Shown: piece after piece, positions 1 through 6,489 of the stretch
Position numbering within the stretch: position 1 is the stretch's first letter
Layout: every line of letters begins with the position of its first letter
Assembly (NCBI GenBank): GCA_023387295.1
Contig: JAEWIG010000179.1
Coordinates: 1 to 16,426, forward strand
Length of the DNA stretch: 16,426 nt
Source of the DNA: Bacillota bacterium
GTDB taxonomy: Bacteria; Bacillota; Bacilli; Bacillales; Cytobacillaceae
Direction of reading: 5' to 3'
Notes under the pieces: generated by a model
The model's database searches: none
Told to the model about the DNA's origin: nothing
What the model saw: the letters and a program-made list of their open reading frames with translations, nothing else
Position numbers and translations under genes: made by a program

Positions 1-42
1 CCGCCAGCGTTCGTCCTGAGCCAGGATCAAACTCTCCAAAAA
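1..42 (-). rRNA. 16S rRNA, 5' end only (rrnA-like operon)
   Basis: Read on the minus strand, this is the first ~42 nt of a 16S rRNA: GGAGAGTTTGATCCTGGCTC, followed by AGGACGAACGCTGGCGG, the near-universal bacterial 16S start (the 27F primer site). The gene runs off the left edge of the window. The 5' end was placed by aligning the GAGTTTGATC block to E. coli numbering, so it may be off by a few bases. It is preceded by a typical Bacillus rRNA leader and two promoters. Confidence 0.97.
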
Positions 43-304
43 ATTGTGAGTTGATTAGCTCATTGTGTCTTTTTACTAAAAGACTAAAAACGTTGACGTT
101 ATTGTTCGTTCAGTTTTCAAAGAGCAAGACAACTGATTTCATCACTTCATGAATAAACTTCTTCGAATTTCTTCGTGTAGTCTTGCGACGAGCTGAGGAG
201 TTACTTCCTCGAATAACCTACGGCGCAGGAGCAAAGTTTCCGTTCAATCCGCAATCAAGTTTCAGTAGTTTTTAATTTCATCGTCACTCGGAAGCGACTT
301 TTTA
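43..304 (-). other. rRNA operon leader with boxA-like antitermination signal
   Basis: This is the transcribed leader between promoter P2 and the 16S gene, with no open reading frame of note. On the minus strand it contains TGCTCTTTGAAAACT at 112-126, the usual Bacillus rrn boxA-type sequence used for Nus-dependent antitermination and for pairing around the 16S precursor. The run between boxA and 16S (43-111) matches the usual pre-16S spacer in character. The function is inferred from position and the boxA match. Confidence 0.7.
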
Positions 305-333
305 AATATACCATTTCAACTTTCTACTGTCAA
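305..333 (-). promoter_or_regulatory. rrn promoter P2 (sigma-A)
   Basis: On the minus strand: -35 TTGACA (328-333), 17-nt spacer, -10 TATATT (305-310). It is the promoter nearest the 16S gene. The spacing is optimal and the -35 is perfect, as is typical of Bacillus rRNA operons. Confidence 0.85.
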
Positions 334-390
334 CAACTTTTTCAACTTTCATTTTGAAAGATTACTAAGTTGTTGTTGACGACTTTTAAT

Positions 391-419
391 ATATTATCAC
401 CGTATAATCTTAATGTCAA
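391..419 (-). promoter_or_regulatory. rrn promoter P1 (sigma-A)
   Basis: On the minus strand: -35 TTGACA (414-419), 17-nt spacer, -10 TAATAT (391-396). It lies 86 bp upstream of P2, the tandem arrangement known for Bacillus rrn operons. The -35 begins only a few bases after the bofA terminator T-tract. Confidence 0.83.
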
Positions 420-423
420 CATT

Positions 424-471
424 TTTTAAACAAAAGTTAGGACAGCTTTTCTACTTAAGCTGCCCATAACT
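424..471 (-). terminator. bofA terminator, insulating the rrn promoters
   Basis: Just after the bofA stop, the minus strand forms a hairpin: AGTTA (467-471), a bulged T, then GGGCAGCTT (457-465), an 8-nt loop, and AAGCTGTCC-TAACT (435-448). A T-rich tract (TTTTGTTT) follows. This gives 14 paired positions around one bulge and should stop bofA transcripts before the rRNA promoters. Confidence 0.8.
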
Positions 472-478
472 ATCAAAA

Positions 479-742
479 TTAAATAACCCATGTTTGTACT
501 GCTACTAACGCAAACAAACCAGGTATTCCTAAGAAGCCAGATACAGCTGCAGTTACAAAATTTATGGGTACATGGATACCAAACTGATTACCGAATGCAT
601 TTAGGAAAAATAAAAAAAGAGCACCAATAAGTAATTTTATTACACCTTGTCCGACAAATCTAAGTGGTTTTACAGGTGCACCAATAAATAGGAGGAGCAA
701 GATTAATCCTCCTAAAATAGAGATTACGAAAACTGGTTCCAA
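479..742 (-). CDS. bofA: BofA, inhibitor of pro-sigma-K processing
   Basis: BofA is a mother-cell membrane protein of sporulating Bacillus. With SpoIVFA it holds the SpoIVFB protease inactive until the forespore signals, which delays activation of sigma-K. The 87-residue length equals that of B. subtilis BofA. Two hydrophobic segments are visible (about residues 4-21 and 33-48), and the C-terminal part has the family motif GIHVPIN near residue 55 followed by GxLGIPG. The start is TTG at 742, chosen because an AGGAGG (751-757) lies 8 nt upstream. It is the last gene before the rRNA operon, in the conserved recR-yaaL-bofA order, and ends in a strong terminator. A sigma-E-like promoter may lie at 778-806, so it may be expressed separately from recR. 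Confidence 0.93.
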   Translation of the reverse strand: MEPVFVISILGGLILLLLFIGAPVKPLRFVGQGVIKLLIGALFLFFLNAFGNQFGIHVPINFVTAAVSGFLGIPGLFALVAVQTWVI

Positions 743-777
743 ATAAAAAATCCTCCTCTCAGGAAACTTGTACTATT

Positions 778-806
778 AATTTATGAAACAACAGTACAAA
801 AAATAC
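778..806 (-). promoter_or_regulatory. Candidate sigma-E promoter of bofA
   Basis: On the minus strand, GTATTTT (800-806), a 14-nt spacer and CATAAATT (778-785) resemble the sigma-E pattern kmATATT-N14-CATACAmT, with 5 of 7 and 6 of 8 matches by eye. It sits in the yaaL-bofA gap, upstream of the bofA ribosome binding site. B. subtilis bofA is known to be expressed in the mother cell. The assignment is tentative. Confidence 0.4.
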
Positions 807-833
807 CTATAGAGGAAGGATTGTTAGTTTGAA

Positions 834-1052
834 TTATTTACGAATACTTATTTTTCTCTTCTTCACTTCTTTAAATAGAAAAAAGTACTTAGCTTCAGCC
901 ATCTTTGCCTGATACACTGCTTCAGACGAAGGTTCAAAGCTTCTTTCTATTAACTGCTTTTGATTAATCCATGTATCCTTTAATTCATTTGCTTTTTCTA
1001 AAAGCTTCTCATCAAACTCTTTTCGAAGCCAGCCCTTCTTTCGAAATAGCAT
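834..1052 (-). CDS. yaaL: YaaL, small DUF2508 protein of unknown function
   Basis: This is a 72-residue, highly charged, probably helical cytoplasmic protein. It matches the short YaaL/DUF2508 family found between recR and bofA in Bacillus: a basic start (MLFRKKGWLRKEFDE), a central SxEAVYQAKMAEAKYFFL-type segment (about residues 44-60), and a lysine/arginine-rich tail. No catalytic motif or membrane segment is visible. The ATG at 1052 is supported by GGAGG (1062-1066) 9 nt upstream. It lies 42 nt after the recR stop and is probably cotranscribed with dnaX-ebfC-recR. The function is not established, and synteny is the strongest evidence for its identity. Confidence 0.85.
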   Translation of the reverse strand: MLFRKKGWLRKEFDEKLLEKANELKDTWINQKQLIERSFEPSSEAVYQAKMAEAKYFFLFKEVKKRKISIRK

Positions 1053-1094
1053 GAACGTAAGCCTCCATCTAATTCAAATTCACCATAGCAAAAG

Positions 1095-1691
1095 TTAAAT
1101 TTCTCTTCTTCCTTCTAGCGCTTTAGAAAGGGTTACTTCATCAGCGTATTCTAAATCGCCACCAACTGGAAGTCCGTGTGCAATACGTGTTGCTTTAATA
1201 CCTGACGGCTTTAAAAGGCGCGAAATATACATCGCCGTTGCTTCTCCCTCAATATTAGGGTTGGTAGCAAGGATCACCTCTTGAACCTCGTCGTTTTGTA
1301 ATCTCTTTAATAAGTTGGGGATATTAATATCTTCAGGCCCAATCCCATCCATAGGTGATATCGCGCCTTGTAGAACATGATAAAGCCCATGAAACTCCTT
1401 CATTTTTTCCATTGCGATTACATCTTTAGGATCTTGAACAACACAAATGACTGTTCGATCTCTTCTTTGATCCTCACAGATGTAACACGGATCTTGATCA
1501 GTAATATGGCCACAAACTGAACAGTATGTTAAGTTTCTTTTTGCATTAACTAATGCCTTTGCAAAGTCAAGGACGGTATCTTCTTTCATACTTAATATAA
1601 AAAAAGCCAGACGAGCGGCCGTTTTCGGGCCGATACCTGGCAGTTTCATAAAGCTATCAATAAGCTTTGATATCGGTTCAGGGTAGTGCAT
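1095..1691 (-). CDS. recR: RecR, recombination mediator protein
   Basis: RecR works with RecO (and RecF) to load RecA onto SSB-coated single-stranded DNA during gap repair, forming a clamp-like ring on DNA. The 198 residues are the usual family length. In order: an N-terminal helix-hairpin-helix (KLPGIGPKTAARLAF, about 16-30), a four-cysteine zinc finger (C57, C60, C69, C72), and a TOPRIM domain (about 79-175, with VICVVQDPKD and ATNPNIEGEAT). All key residues are present. The ATG at 1691 has AGGAGG (1700-1705) 8 nt upstream. It follows ebfC by 81 nt and precedes yaaL, the conserved dnaX-ebfC-recR arrangement. Confidence 0.97.
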   Translation of the reverse strand: MHYPEPISKLIDSFMKLPGIGPKTAARLAFFILSMKEDTVLDFAKALVNAKRNLTYCSVCGHITDQDPCYICEDQRRDRTVICVVQDPKDVIAMEKMKEFHGLYHVLQGAISPMDGIGPEDINIPNLLKRLQNDEVQEVILATNPNIEGEATAMYISRLLKPSGIKATRIAHGLPVGGDLEYADEVTLSKALEGRREI

Positions 1692-1772
1692 TTATTTTTC
1701 CTCCTATCAAATTCGCCTTAGCAAATTTGTGCCCATCTTTTCATTAGGCAAGTCTGTTAAAGTGAACTTTAC

Positions 1773-2096
1773 TTAAAACATTCCTGGAAGATTCATCCCT
1801 TTTGTAAACTGACCCATCGTACTATTTGACAACTCATCTGCTTTTTTCAATGCGTCATTTGTTGCTGCAAGGACAAGGTCTTGAAGCATTTCGATATCTT
1901 CAGGATCTACAACCTCTTCCTTAATGATTACATCTAACACTTCTTTATGACCTGAAACGATTACTGTAACCATTCCACCGCCAGCTGAGCCTTCAATTCT
2001 TTCTTCGCCGAGCTTTTCCTGAGCCTCAACCATCTTTTTTTGCATTTTTTGCATTTGCTTCATCATATTTTGCATATTTCCCATTCCGCCACGCAT
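1773..2096 (-). CDS. ebfC: YbaB/EbfC family nucleoid-associated protein (YaaK)
   Basis: This is a small DNA-binding, nucleoid-associated protein that forms tweezer-like dimers. The precise role in Bacillus is not settled. At 107 residues it has the same length as B. subtilis YaaK. It starts with a methionine/glutamine/lysine-rich helix (MRGGMGNMQNMMKQMQKMQ), followed by the conserved GGGMVTV segment (about residues 39-45), VVDPEDIEMLQDLV, and the C-terminal ending MGQFTKGMNLPGMF typical of the family. The ATG at 2096 has AGGAGG (2106-2111) 9 nt upstream; GGAATG-M5 is a possible but less likely start. It sits 42 nt after dnaX, upstream of recR, an almost universal gene order. Confidence 0.96.
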   Translation of the reverse strand: MRGGMGNMQNMMKQMQKMQKKMVEAQEKLGEERIEGSAGGGMVTVIVSGHKEVLDVIIKEEVVDPEDIEMLQDLVLAATNDALKKADELSNSTMGQFTKGMNLPGMF

Positions 2097-2138
2097 AATA
2101 TTATTCCTCCTATTTTTTATTAAATTCGCCTTATTAAG

Positions 2139-3821
2139 TTACTCTTTTATTTCAATTAATTGATCACCGAATAATTTTCTAGCTTCGGCTATTAATGGTT
2201 CTTCCTCTTTTGTACCTAACTGACCATCATGATCATCAGTTCGCTGGTTTTGTAAAAAACCCTCTCTTACATTCTGCCATTGATCATCTGGAATCCCAAT
2301 AATCTGCATCCGTTTCCCAAACATCTCACTTAGCATATTAGAGAACGAGTCAACAAATTTGGCATTATCCATTGCCATCTGACAATGAATTTCGTGCTTA
2401 AATCTTATGATTACTGAGTTTGTCGAGGCAGCAACTGGCTCTGCTTCATTTAATAAAGCAGCATGAGAAGGGATAAGACGTTCTCGAATTTCTCCCCAAC
2501 GACTCTTTATTGAAATTAATTCAGGTTTTGTTGCTTGCTTTAAAATTTCATTCACTTTACCGATAGGTGCTTGAAAAGATTTACGGGAACTTCGTTGCTG
2601 TTTCTTTGGAATATCTGGCTGTGTCTCATCTTGAACAGAAAATCCTCGTCTCTTTAAATCCGCTAATTCCCGTTCCAGAAAGTCAATTTTTTGAAGTAAC
2701 GGCTGAAAATCACTTGAGTTTACTTGGTTTCCTTTTCCTTCAAGCTGGCATAGCTTAATAATTGCTACCTCAAGGAAAATTCGCGGATGATTCGTCCACC
2801 GCATTTCTTGTTGGGCTTTATTCAATACTTCAATTAATTCATAAATCTCTTCTGAAACCAATCTGTTTGCTAATAAAAGAAATTCGTCATCAAGAAGAAC
2901 TCTTTCTAATGATTCCTCTAAACGCGGAGCTGCCTTATAAAGTAGCATGTCACGATAATAGAATATAAAATCCTCAATAAACCTCGAAGGATCTTTACCT
3001 TGAAAGAGCAATTCTTCTAAATATTCCAAAGCCATCGCAGCATCTTTTTCTAGTACAGCTGTTGCTAATTTAGTCAAAAACCCTTGAGAGACAGCGCCAG
3101 TAACCGTTAAGGCATCTTCAATGGTTACTCGGTCTTGGCTAAAAGAAATAGCTTGATCCAGAAGGCTTAACGCATCACGCATTCCACCTTCAGCCGCTCT
3201 TGCAATAATATGTAATGCCTGTTCGTCACAATCAACACCGGTCTCCCCAACAATGAGCTTCATTCTTCCAACGATATCCTTTGCCGTAATTCGTTTAAAA
3301 TCGAATCGCTGACACCTTGAAATAATCGTTAAAGGAATCTTATGAGGCTCTGTTGTTGCTAAAATAAAGATAACATGTTTCGGTGGTTCTTCAAGTGTTT
3401 TTAACAGGGCATTAAAGGCACCAATTGAAAGCATATGCACTTCATCAACAATATAGACTTTATACTTCACAGAGTTCGGTGCATATTTCACTTTATCGCG
3501 AATATCTCTAATTTCTTCAACACCGTTGTTTGAGGCTGCATCAATTTCAATAACATCTGAGATCGATCCATCTGTTATCCCTTTGCATGAAGGGCATTCG
3601 TTACATGGCTCATTTATGGGTGAGCGTTCACAGTTAACAGCTTTGGCTAGAATCTTCGCAGCACTCGTTTTTCCGGTTCCACGGGGACCGGAAAATAAAT
3701 AAGCATGAGAGATTTTTTGTTGAAGCAGGGCGTTCTGCAATGTCTTTGTTACATGCTCCTGTCCTACAACATCGATAAAGCTTTGTGGACGCCAAACACG
3801 GTATAAAGCTTGATAGCTCAT
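2139..3821 (-). CDS. dnaX: DNA polymerase III subunit gamma/tau
   Basis: DnaX is the clamp-loader ATPase. It opens the beta clamp onto primed DNA and its C-terminal tau part links the polymerase to the helicase. In 560-residue numbering there is Walker A GPRGTGKT (45-52), a zinc site C64/C73/C76/C79, Walker B DEVH (126-129) and the SRC arginine-finger motif (168-170). The clamp-loader lid and collar follow to about 365, then a charged, variable linker (about 375-430) and a tau C-terminal domain ending in LIEIKE. I chose ATG 3821 (MSYQALYR), which has a GGGGG-type RBS 7 nt upstream and matches the B. subtilis start. An in-frame ATG at 3857 would add 12 residues but lies inside the probable -10 box. 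I noticed no slippery frameshift heptamer at a tau/gamma boundary. Confidence 0.96.
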   Translation of the reverse strand: MSYQALYRVWRPQSFIDVVGQEHVTKTLQNALLQQKISHAYLFSGPRGTGKTSAAKILAKAVNCERSPINEPCNECPSCKGITDGSISDVIEIDAASNNGVEEIRDIRDKVKYAPNSVKYKVYIVDEVHMLSIGAFNALLKTLEEPPKHVIFILATTEPHKIPLTIISRCQRFDFKRITAKDIVGRMKLIVGETGVDCDEQALHIIARAAEGGMRDALSLLDQAISFSQDRVTIEDALTVTGAVSQGFLTKLATAVLEKDAAMALEYLEELLFQGKDPSRFIEDFIFYYRDMLLYKAAPRLEESLERVLLDDEFLLLANRLVSEEIYELIEVLNKAQQEMRWTNHPRIFLEVAIIKLCQLEGKGNQVNSSDFQPLLQKIDFLERELADLKRRGFSVQDETQPDIPKKQQRSSRKSFQAPIGKVNEILKQATKPELISIKSRWGEIRERLIPSHAALLNEAEPVAASTNSVIIRFKHEIHCQMAMDNAKFVDSFSNMLSEMFGKRMQIIGIPDDQWQNVREGFLQNQRTDDHDGQLGTKEEEPLIAEARKLFGDQLIEIKE

Positions 3822-3855
3822 TGACACGCCCCCTTCCGATAAATTCTCTTTAACC

Positions 3856-3885
3856 ATTATACCTTATCCATTTTCACTTTTACAA
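3856..3885 (-). promoter_or_regulatory. Probable dnaX promoter (sigma-A)
   Basis: On the minus strand: -35 TTGTAA (3880-3885), 18-nt spacer, perfect -10 TATAAT (3856-3861). Transcription would start near 3849, inside the apparent upstream extension of dnaX, which supports the ATG at 3821 as the true start. It probably drives dnaX-ebfC-recR-yaaL. Confidence 0.6.
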
Positions 3886-3959
3886 AACAAATAGCGCTCG
3901 ATCTGGATATAGCTTTATCCATTCAAAAAATGGATTAATCAACAATGCGATTTTATCAT

Positions 3960-3997
3960 AAATAAAATAAAAAACTCATCCCGACACGAGATGAGTT
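3960..3997 (-). terminator. SRP RNA gene terminator
   Basis: On the minus strand, AACTCATC (3990-3997), a 9-nt loop and GATGAGTT (3973-3980) form an 8-bp stem. It is followed by a T-rich run (TTTTTTATTTTATT), downstream of the SRP RNA 3' end. Confidence 0.85.
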
Positions 3998-4016
3998 CTA
4001 ATATGAAAGGTAAACT

Positions 4017-4283
4017 GCCGTGCACCTTCCTTCGACTGACGCCCATAAGCGTTACTTAAGCAGTTAGCTCGGCCCAGGCAACCCTGCGGCACATAGGATG
4101 GTCCACTTAATGCTGCTTCCTTCCGGACCTGACATGGTTCATGGATTCCCATTGCGCAGGACCCAGACGTCAACACCACTTACTTAAGGCAGACCCTACA
4201 GGACACCAGCCTCAGGAAGGGATTCAGTCTCGCTAGAGCGGATTGCGAGTACAGGGCACCGCTACCTCCCCACCTAGCACGGC
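4017..4283 (-). ncRNA. scr: Signal recognition particle RNA, large Bacillus type (scRNA)
   Basis: This is the RNA core of the signal recognition particle, which binds Ffh and targets nascent membrane and secretory proteins to FtsY and SecYEG. The minus strand carries the invariant domain IV region (4112-4133), with the GGAAGGAAGCAGC core that binds Ffh. The ends pair as GCCGTGC (4277-4283) with GCACGGC (4017-4023), which sets the mature length at about 267 nt. That fits the long form with an Alu domain found in Bacillus; the 5' part includes GGTGGGGAGGTAGCGG. It lies between tadA and dnaX, as in B. subtilis. The exact mature ends are inferred from the closing stem. Confidence 0.96.
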
Positions 4284-4329
4284 AAAATTGAAACCATATT
4301 TAGTTGCGTCAAATTGTGACGCATCTATA

Positions 4330-4358
4330 AGTATACTCATAGTCCTCGTAAAAATCAA
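4330..4358 (-). promoter_or_regulatory. scr promoter (sigma-A)
   Basis: On the minus strand: -35 TTGATT (4353-4358), 17-nt spacer, -10 TATACT (4330-4335). It starts just after the tadA stop. The predicted start near 4323 leaves a leader of about 40 nt before the mature SRP RNA, consistent with the processed precursor known in B. subtilis. Confidence 0.75.
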
Positions 4359-4361
4359 TTC

Positions 4362-4895
4362 CTATTCATTGTCAATTCCTGTATTTTTCGCCAATAGCTC
4401 TTTTGCTAATACTTTCTCTTTCTTTTTTCTTTCTCGTAAATTCTTAAAAAAAGCGGATAAAAGTTCCCCACATTCTTTATCAAGGACCCCTGCTATAACC
4501 TCACTATTATGATTAAACCGCTCATCCTGAAGAAGGTTCATTAATGTCCCCGCACAGCCGCCCTTAGGATCCTTTGCCCCATACACAACCCGCTTAATGC
4601 GAGAAAGGATAATGGCGCCTGAACACATAGGACACGGCTCAAGAGTTACAAAAAGCTCGGTATCCTCTAACCTCCATGTCCCTAGCCGCTTACAGGCTTG
4701 GTCAATAGCAAGTAGCTCAGCATGGGCAGTTGCCTTTTGCTCCGATTCTCGTAAGTTATGTGCTCGTGCTATTATTTCTCCGTTATAGACAATGACAGCA
4801 CCAATCGGAACCTCATTTATGGCTTCTGCTTTTTTTGCTTCATTTATAGCCTCAAGCATATATTTTTTATCTGATTGTTCAGTTTCTAATACCAT
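4362..4895 (-). CDS. tadA: tRNA adenosine(34) deaminase TadA
   Basis: TadA converts A34 of tRNA-Arg(ACG) to inosine so that the tRNA can read CGU, CGC and CGA; it is usually essential. The zinc-deaminase signature is complete: H58-A-E60 (zinc ligand and proton shuttle) and P87-C88-x2-C91, with the family block HNLRE upstream and DPKGGCAGTLMNLL downstream. I prefer the ATG at 4895, where AAGGGG lies 10 nt upstream. The ATG at 4904, three codons earlier, is almost on top of that RBS. At 177 residues it is longer than B. subtilis TadA (161), mainly because of extra N-terminal residues and a lysine-rich tail. It is divergent from sleL and directly upstream of scr. Confidence 0.95.
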   Translation of the reverse strand: MVLETEQSDKKYMLEAINEAKKAEAINEVPIGAVIVYNGEIIARAHNLRESEQKATAHAELLAIDQACKRLGTWRLEDTELFVTLEPCPMCSGAIILSRIKRVVYGAKDPKGGCAGTLMNLLQDERFNHNSEVIAGVLDKECGELLSAFFKNLRERKKKEKVLAKELLAKNTGIDNE

Positions 4896-4953
4896 TTCCT
4901 TCATTCCCCTTAGTATTTCCTTACATCAAAAATGCTGAATAAAGCTAATTATA

Positions 4954-4982
4954 TCATTACTTCCTTTACCCTTTCATAAAAT
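4954..4982 (+). promoter_or_regulatory. Candidate sigma-E promoter of sleL
   Basis: CATAAAAT (4975-4982) matches the sigma-E -10 CATACAmT at 7 of 8 positions. TCATTAC lies 14 nt upstream (4954-4960) as a weak -35 (4 of 7). B. subtilis yaaH is known to be sigma-E dependent, which is the main reason to suggest it. The -35 match is poor. Confidence 0.35.
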
Positions 4983-5019
4983 GGTTGAAAGTAATCTATT
5001 TACTAAAGGAGGTTTTCAT

Positions 5020-6306
5020 TTGCAAATTCATGTTGTTCAACAGAATCAATCTTTAACTGGAATCTCACAAGCCTACGGGACTACTGCCCAGGACCTTGTG
5101 AAGGCTAATGAAATTCCAAATCCAAATAATCTAGTAATCGGACAGGCGCTAGTCATTCCGATTATCGGTCAATTTTATTGGGTACAAAGCGGAGATAGTC
5201 TTTATTCTATTTCAAGGAAATTCGGTATTTCCTCTCAAGAGCTTGCAGCAGTTAATCGTATTTCCGTTAATCAGCCACTTCAAATTGGTTTTAGGCTATA
5301 TATTCCGCCACGTCCAAAACAAAAAGCAGAATTTAATGCTTACGTAGAACCTAGAGGAACGACCGTTGCCCCTAATTTAGAAGCTAGCGCTAGAGATGCA
5401 GCACCATACTTAACTTACTTAGCTCCTTTTAGCTTTCAAGCTCTTCGTGACGGTTCATTAAAAGAGCCGCTTTTAAATCAATTCCCAAGCATAGCACAAG
5501 CAAACAATAATGTATTGATGATGGTTATTACCAACCAAGAGAATGATCAATTCAGTGCCGAACTCGGCCAAATTCTTTTAAATGATATGGCTATTCAGGA
5601 TAAATTTCTCGACAATATTATCAAAACAGCGAAGAAATATGGCTTCAAGGATATTCATTTTGACTTCGAATTTTTACGTCCTGAAGACCGTGAAGCCTAT
5701 AATCGTTTTCTTAGAAAAGCCAAAGCACGGATTAAGCAAGAAGGTTGGTTTATTTCAACTGCATTAGCCCCAAAAACAAGCGCTACTCAACAAGGTGCAT
5801 GGTATGAAGCACACGATTATAAAGCACACGGAGAAATTGTCGATTTCGTTGTCATTATGACTTATGAATGGGGCTATAGCGGTGGCCCAGCCATGGCTGT
5901 TTCACCCATTGGCCCTGTCAGACAAGTTTTGGAATACGCGCTTACAGAAATGCCAGCCTCAAAAATTTTAATGGGACAAAATTTATATGGTTATGATTGG
6001 ACTTTGCCTTTTGTTCAAGGTACTACCGCTAGAGCCATTAGTCCTCAGCAAGCCATAGAGATCGCCGCAACGAATAATGTTCCTATTCAGTATGACCAGA
6101 AGGCACAAGCTCCATTCTTTACTTATACAGACAATGAAGGGAAGAAGCATGAGGTTTGGTTTGAGGATGCTCGCTCCATACAAGCTAAATTCAATTTAAT
6201 TAAAGAGCTAAAGCTCAGAGGAATGAGCTATTGGAAGCTTGGTCTTTCCTTCCCGCAAAACTGGTTACTAATTGTTGATAATTTTAATGTTGTAAAGAGA
6301 GCATAG
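5020..6306 (+). CDS. sleL: SleL/YaaH, LysM-GH18 spore cortex N-acetylglucosaminidase
   Basis: This is a spore-coat-associated cortical fragment lytic enzyme that cleaves N-acetylglucosamine bonds in cortex peptidoglycan during germination. It has two N-terminal LysM domains (about residues 2-48 and 51-96), then a glycoside hydrolase family 18 domain (about 105-428) with the motif DIHFDFE, whose glutamate (about E217) is the catalytic acid. There is no signal peptide, as expected for a mother-cell protein laid onto the spore. I chose TTG at 5020: a perfect AAAGGAGG (5005-5012) sits 7 nt upstream, and 428 residues match B. subtilis YaaH (427). The ATG at 4981 would place the RBS inside the gene. 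It is monocistronic with its own terminator. Confidence 0.93.
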   Translation: MQIHVVQQNQSLTGISQAYGTTAQDLVKANEIPNPNNLVIGQALVIPIIGQFYWVQSGDSLYSISRKFGISSQELAAVNRISVNQPLQIGFRLYIPPRPKQKAEFNAYVEPRGTTVAPNLEASARDAAPYLTYLAPFSFQALRDGSLKEPLLNQFPSIAQANNNVLMMVITNQENDQFSAELGQILLNDMAIQDKFLDNIIKTAKKYGFKDIHFDFEFLRPEDREAYNRFLRKAKARIKQEGWFISTALAPKTSATQQGAWYEAHDYKAHGEIVDFVVIMTYEWGYSGGPAMAVSPIGPVRQVLEYALTEMPASKILMGQNLYGYDWTLPFVQGTTARAISPQQAIEIAATNNVPIQYDQKAQAPFFTYTDNEGKKHEVWFEDARSIQAKFNLIKELKLRGMSYWKLGLSFPQNWLLIVDNFNVVKRA

Positions 6307-6333
6307 TCGATCTTTATAAGGTTTAAGTTGAAC

Positions 6334-6380
6334 AATAAAGGAGCTCCCTAGTAAAGGGCAGCTCCTTTATTTTGCTTTTT
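6334..6380 (+). terminator. sleL terminator
   Basis: AATAAAGGAGCT (6334-6345) pairs with AGCTCCTTTATT (6360-6371), a 12-bp stem with a small inner CCCT/AGGG pairing, followed by TTTGCTTTTT. The stem's own A-rich foot makes it possibly bidirectional. Confidence 0.88.
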
Positions 6381-6430
6381 CTAGAATTAATTCCATATCT
6401 CTGCCACCTCATAGTATGGTAAAATAACTG

Positions 6431-6459
6431 TTGCTTTAATCATTTAATAATAGTGATAT
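6431..6459 (+). promoter_or_regulatory. Possible promoter of dgk-dck
   Basis: TTGCTT (6431-6436), a 17-nt spacer and TGATAT (6454-6459) lie 30 bp upstream of dgk, after the sleL terminator. The match to sigma-A is moderate only. Confidence 0.35.
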
Positions 6460-6489
6460 TTTTTAGTAAGCAAAGGTAGGAGGACAACT

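Noticed and set aside
2139..3821. Programmed frameshift making a short gamma form of dnaX
   Set aside because: I saw no slippery A-AAA-AAG heptamer with a following stem in the linker region.
3976..4179. 67-codon reading frame on the minus strand
   Set aside because: It lies inside the SRP RNA gene and its terminator; the sequence is explained by the RNA.
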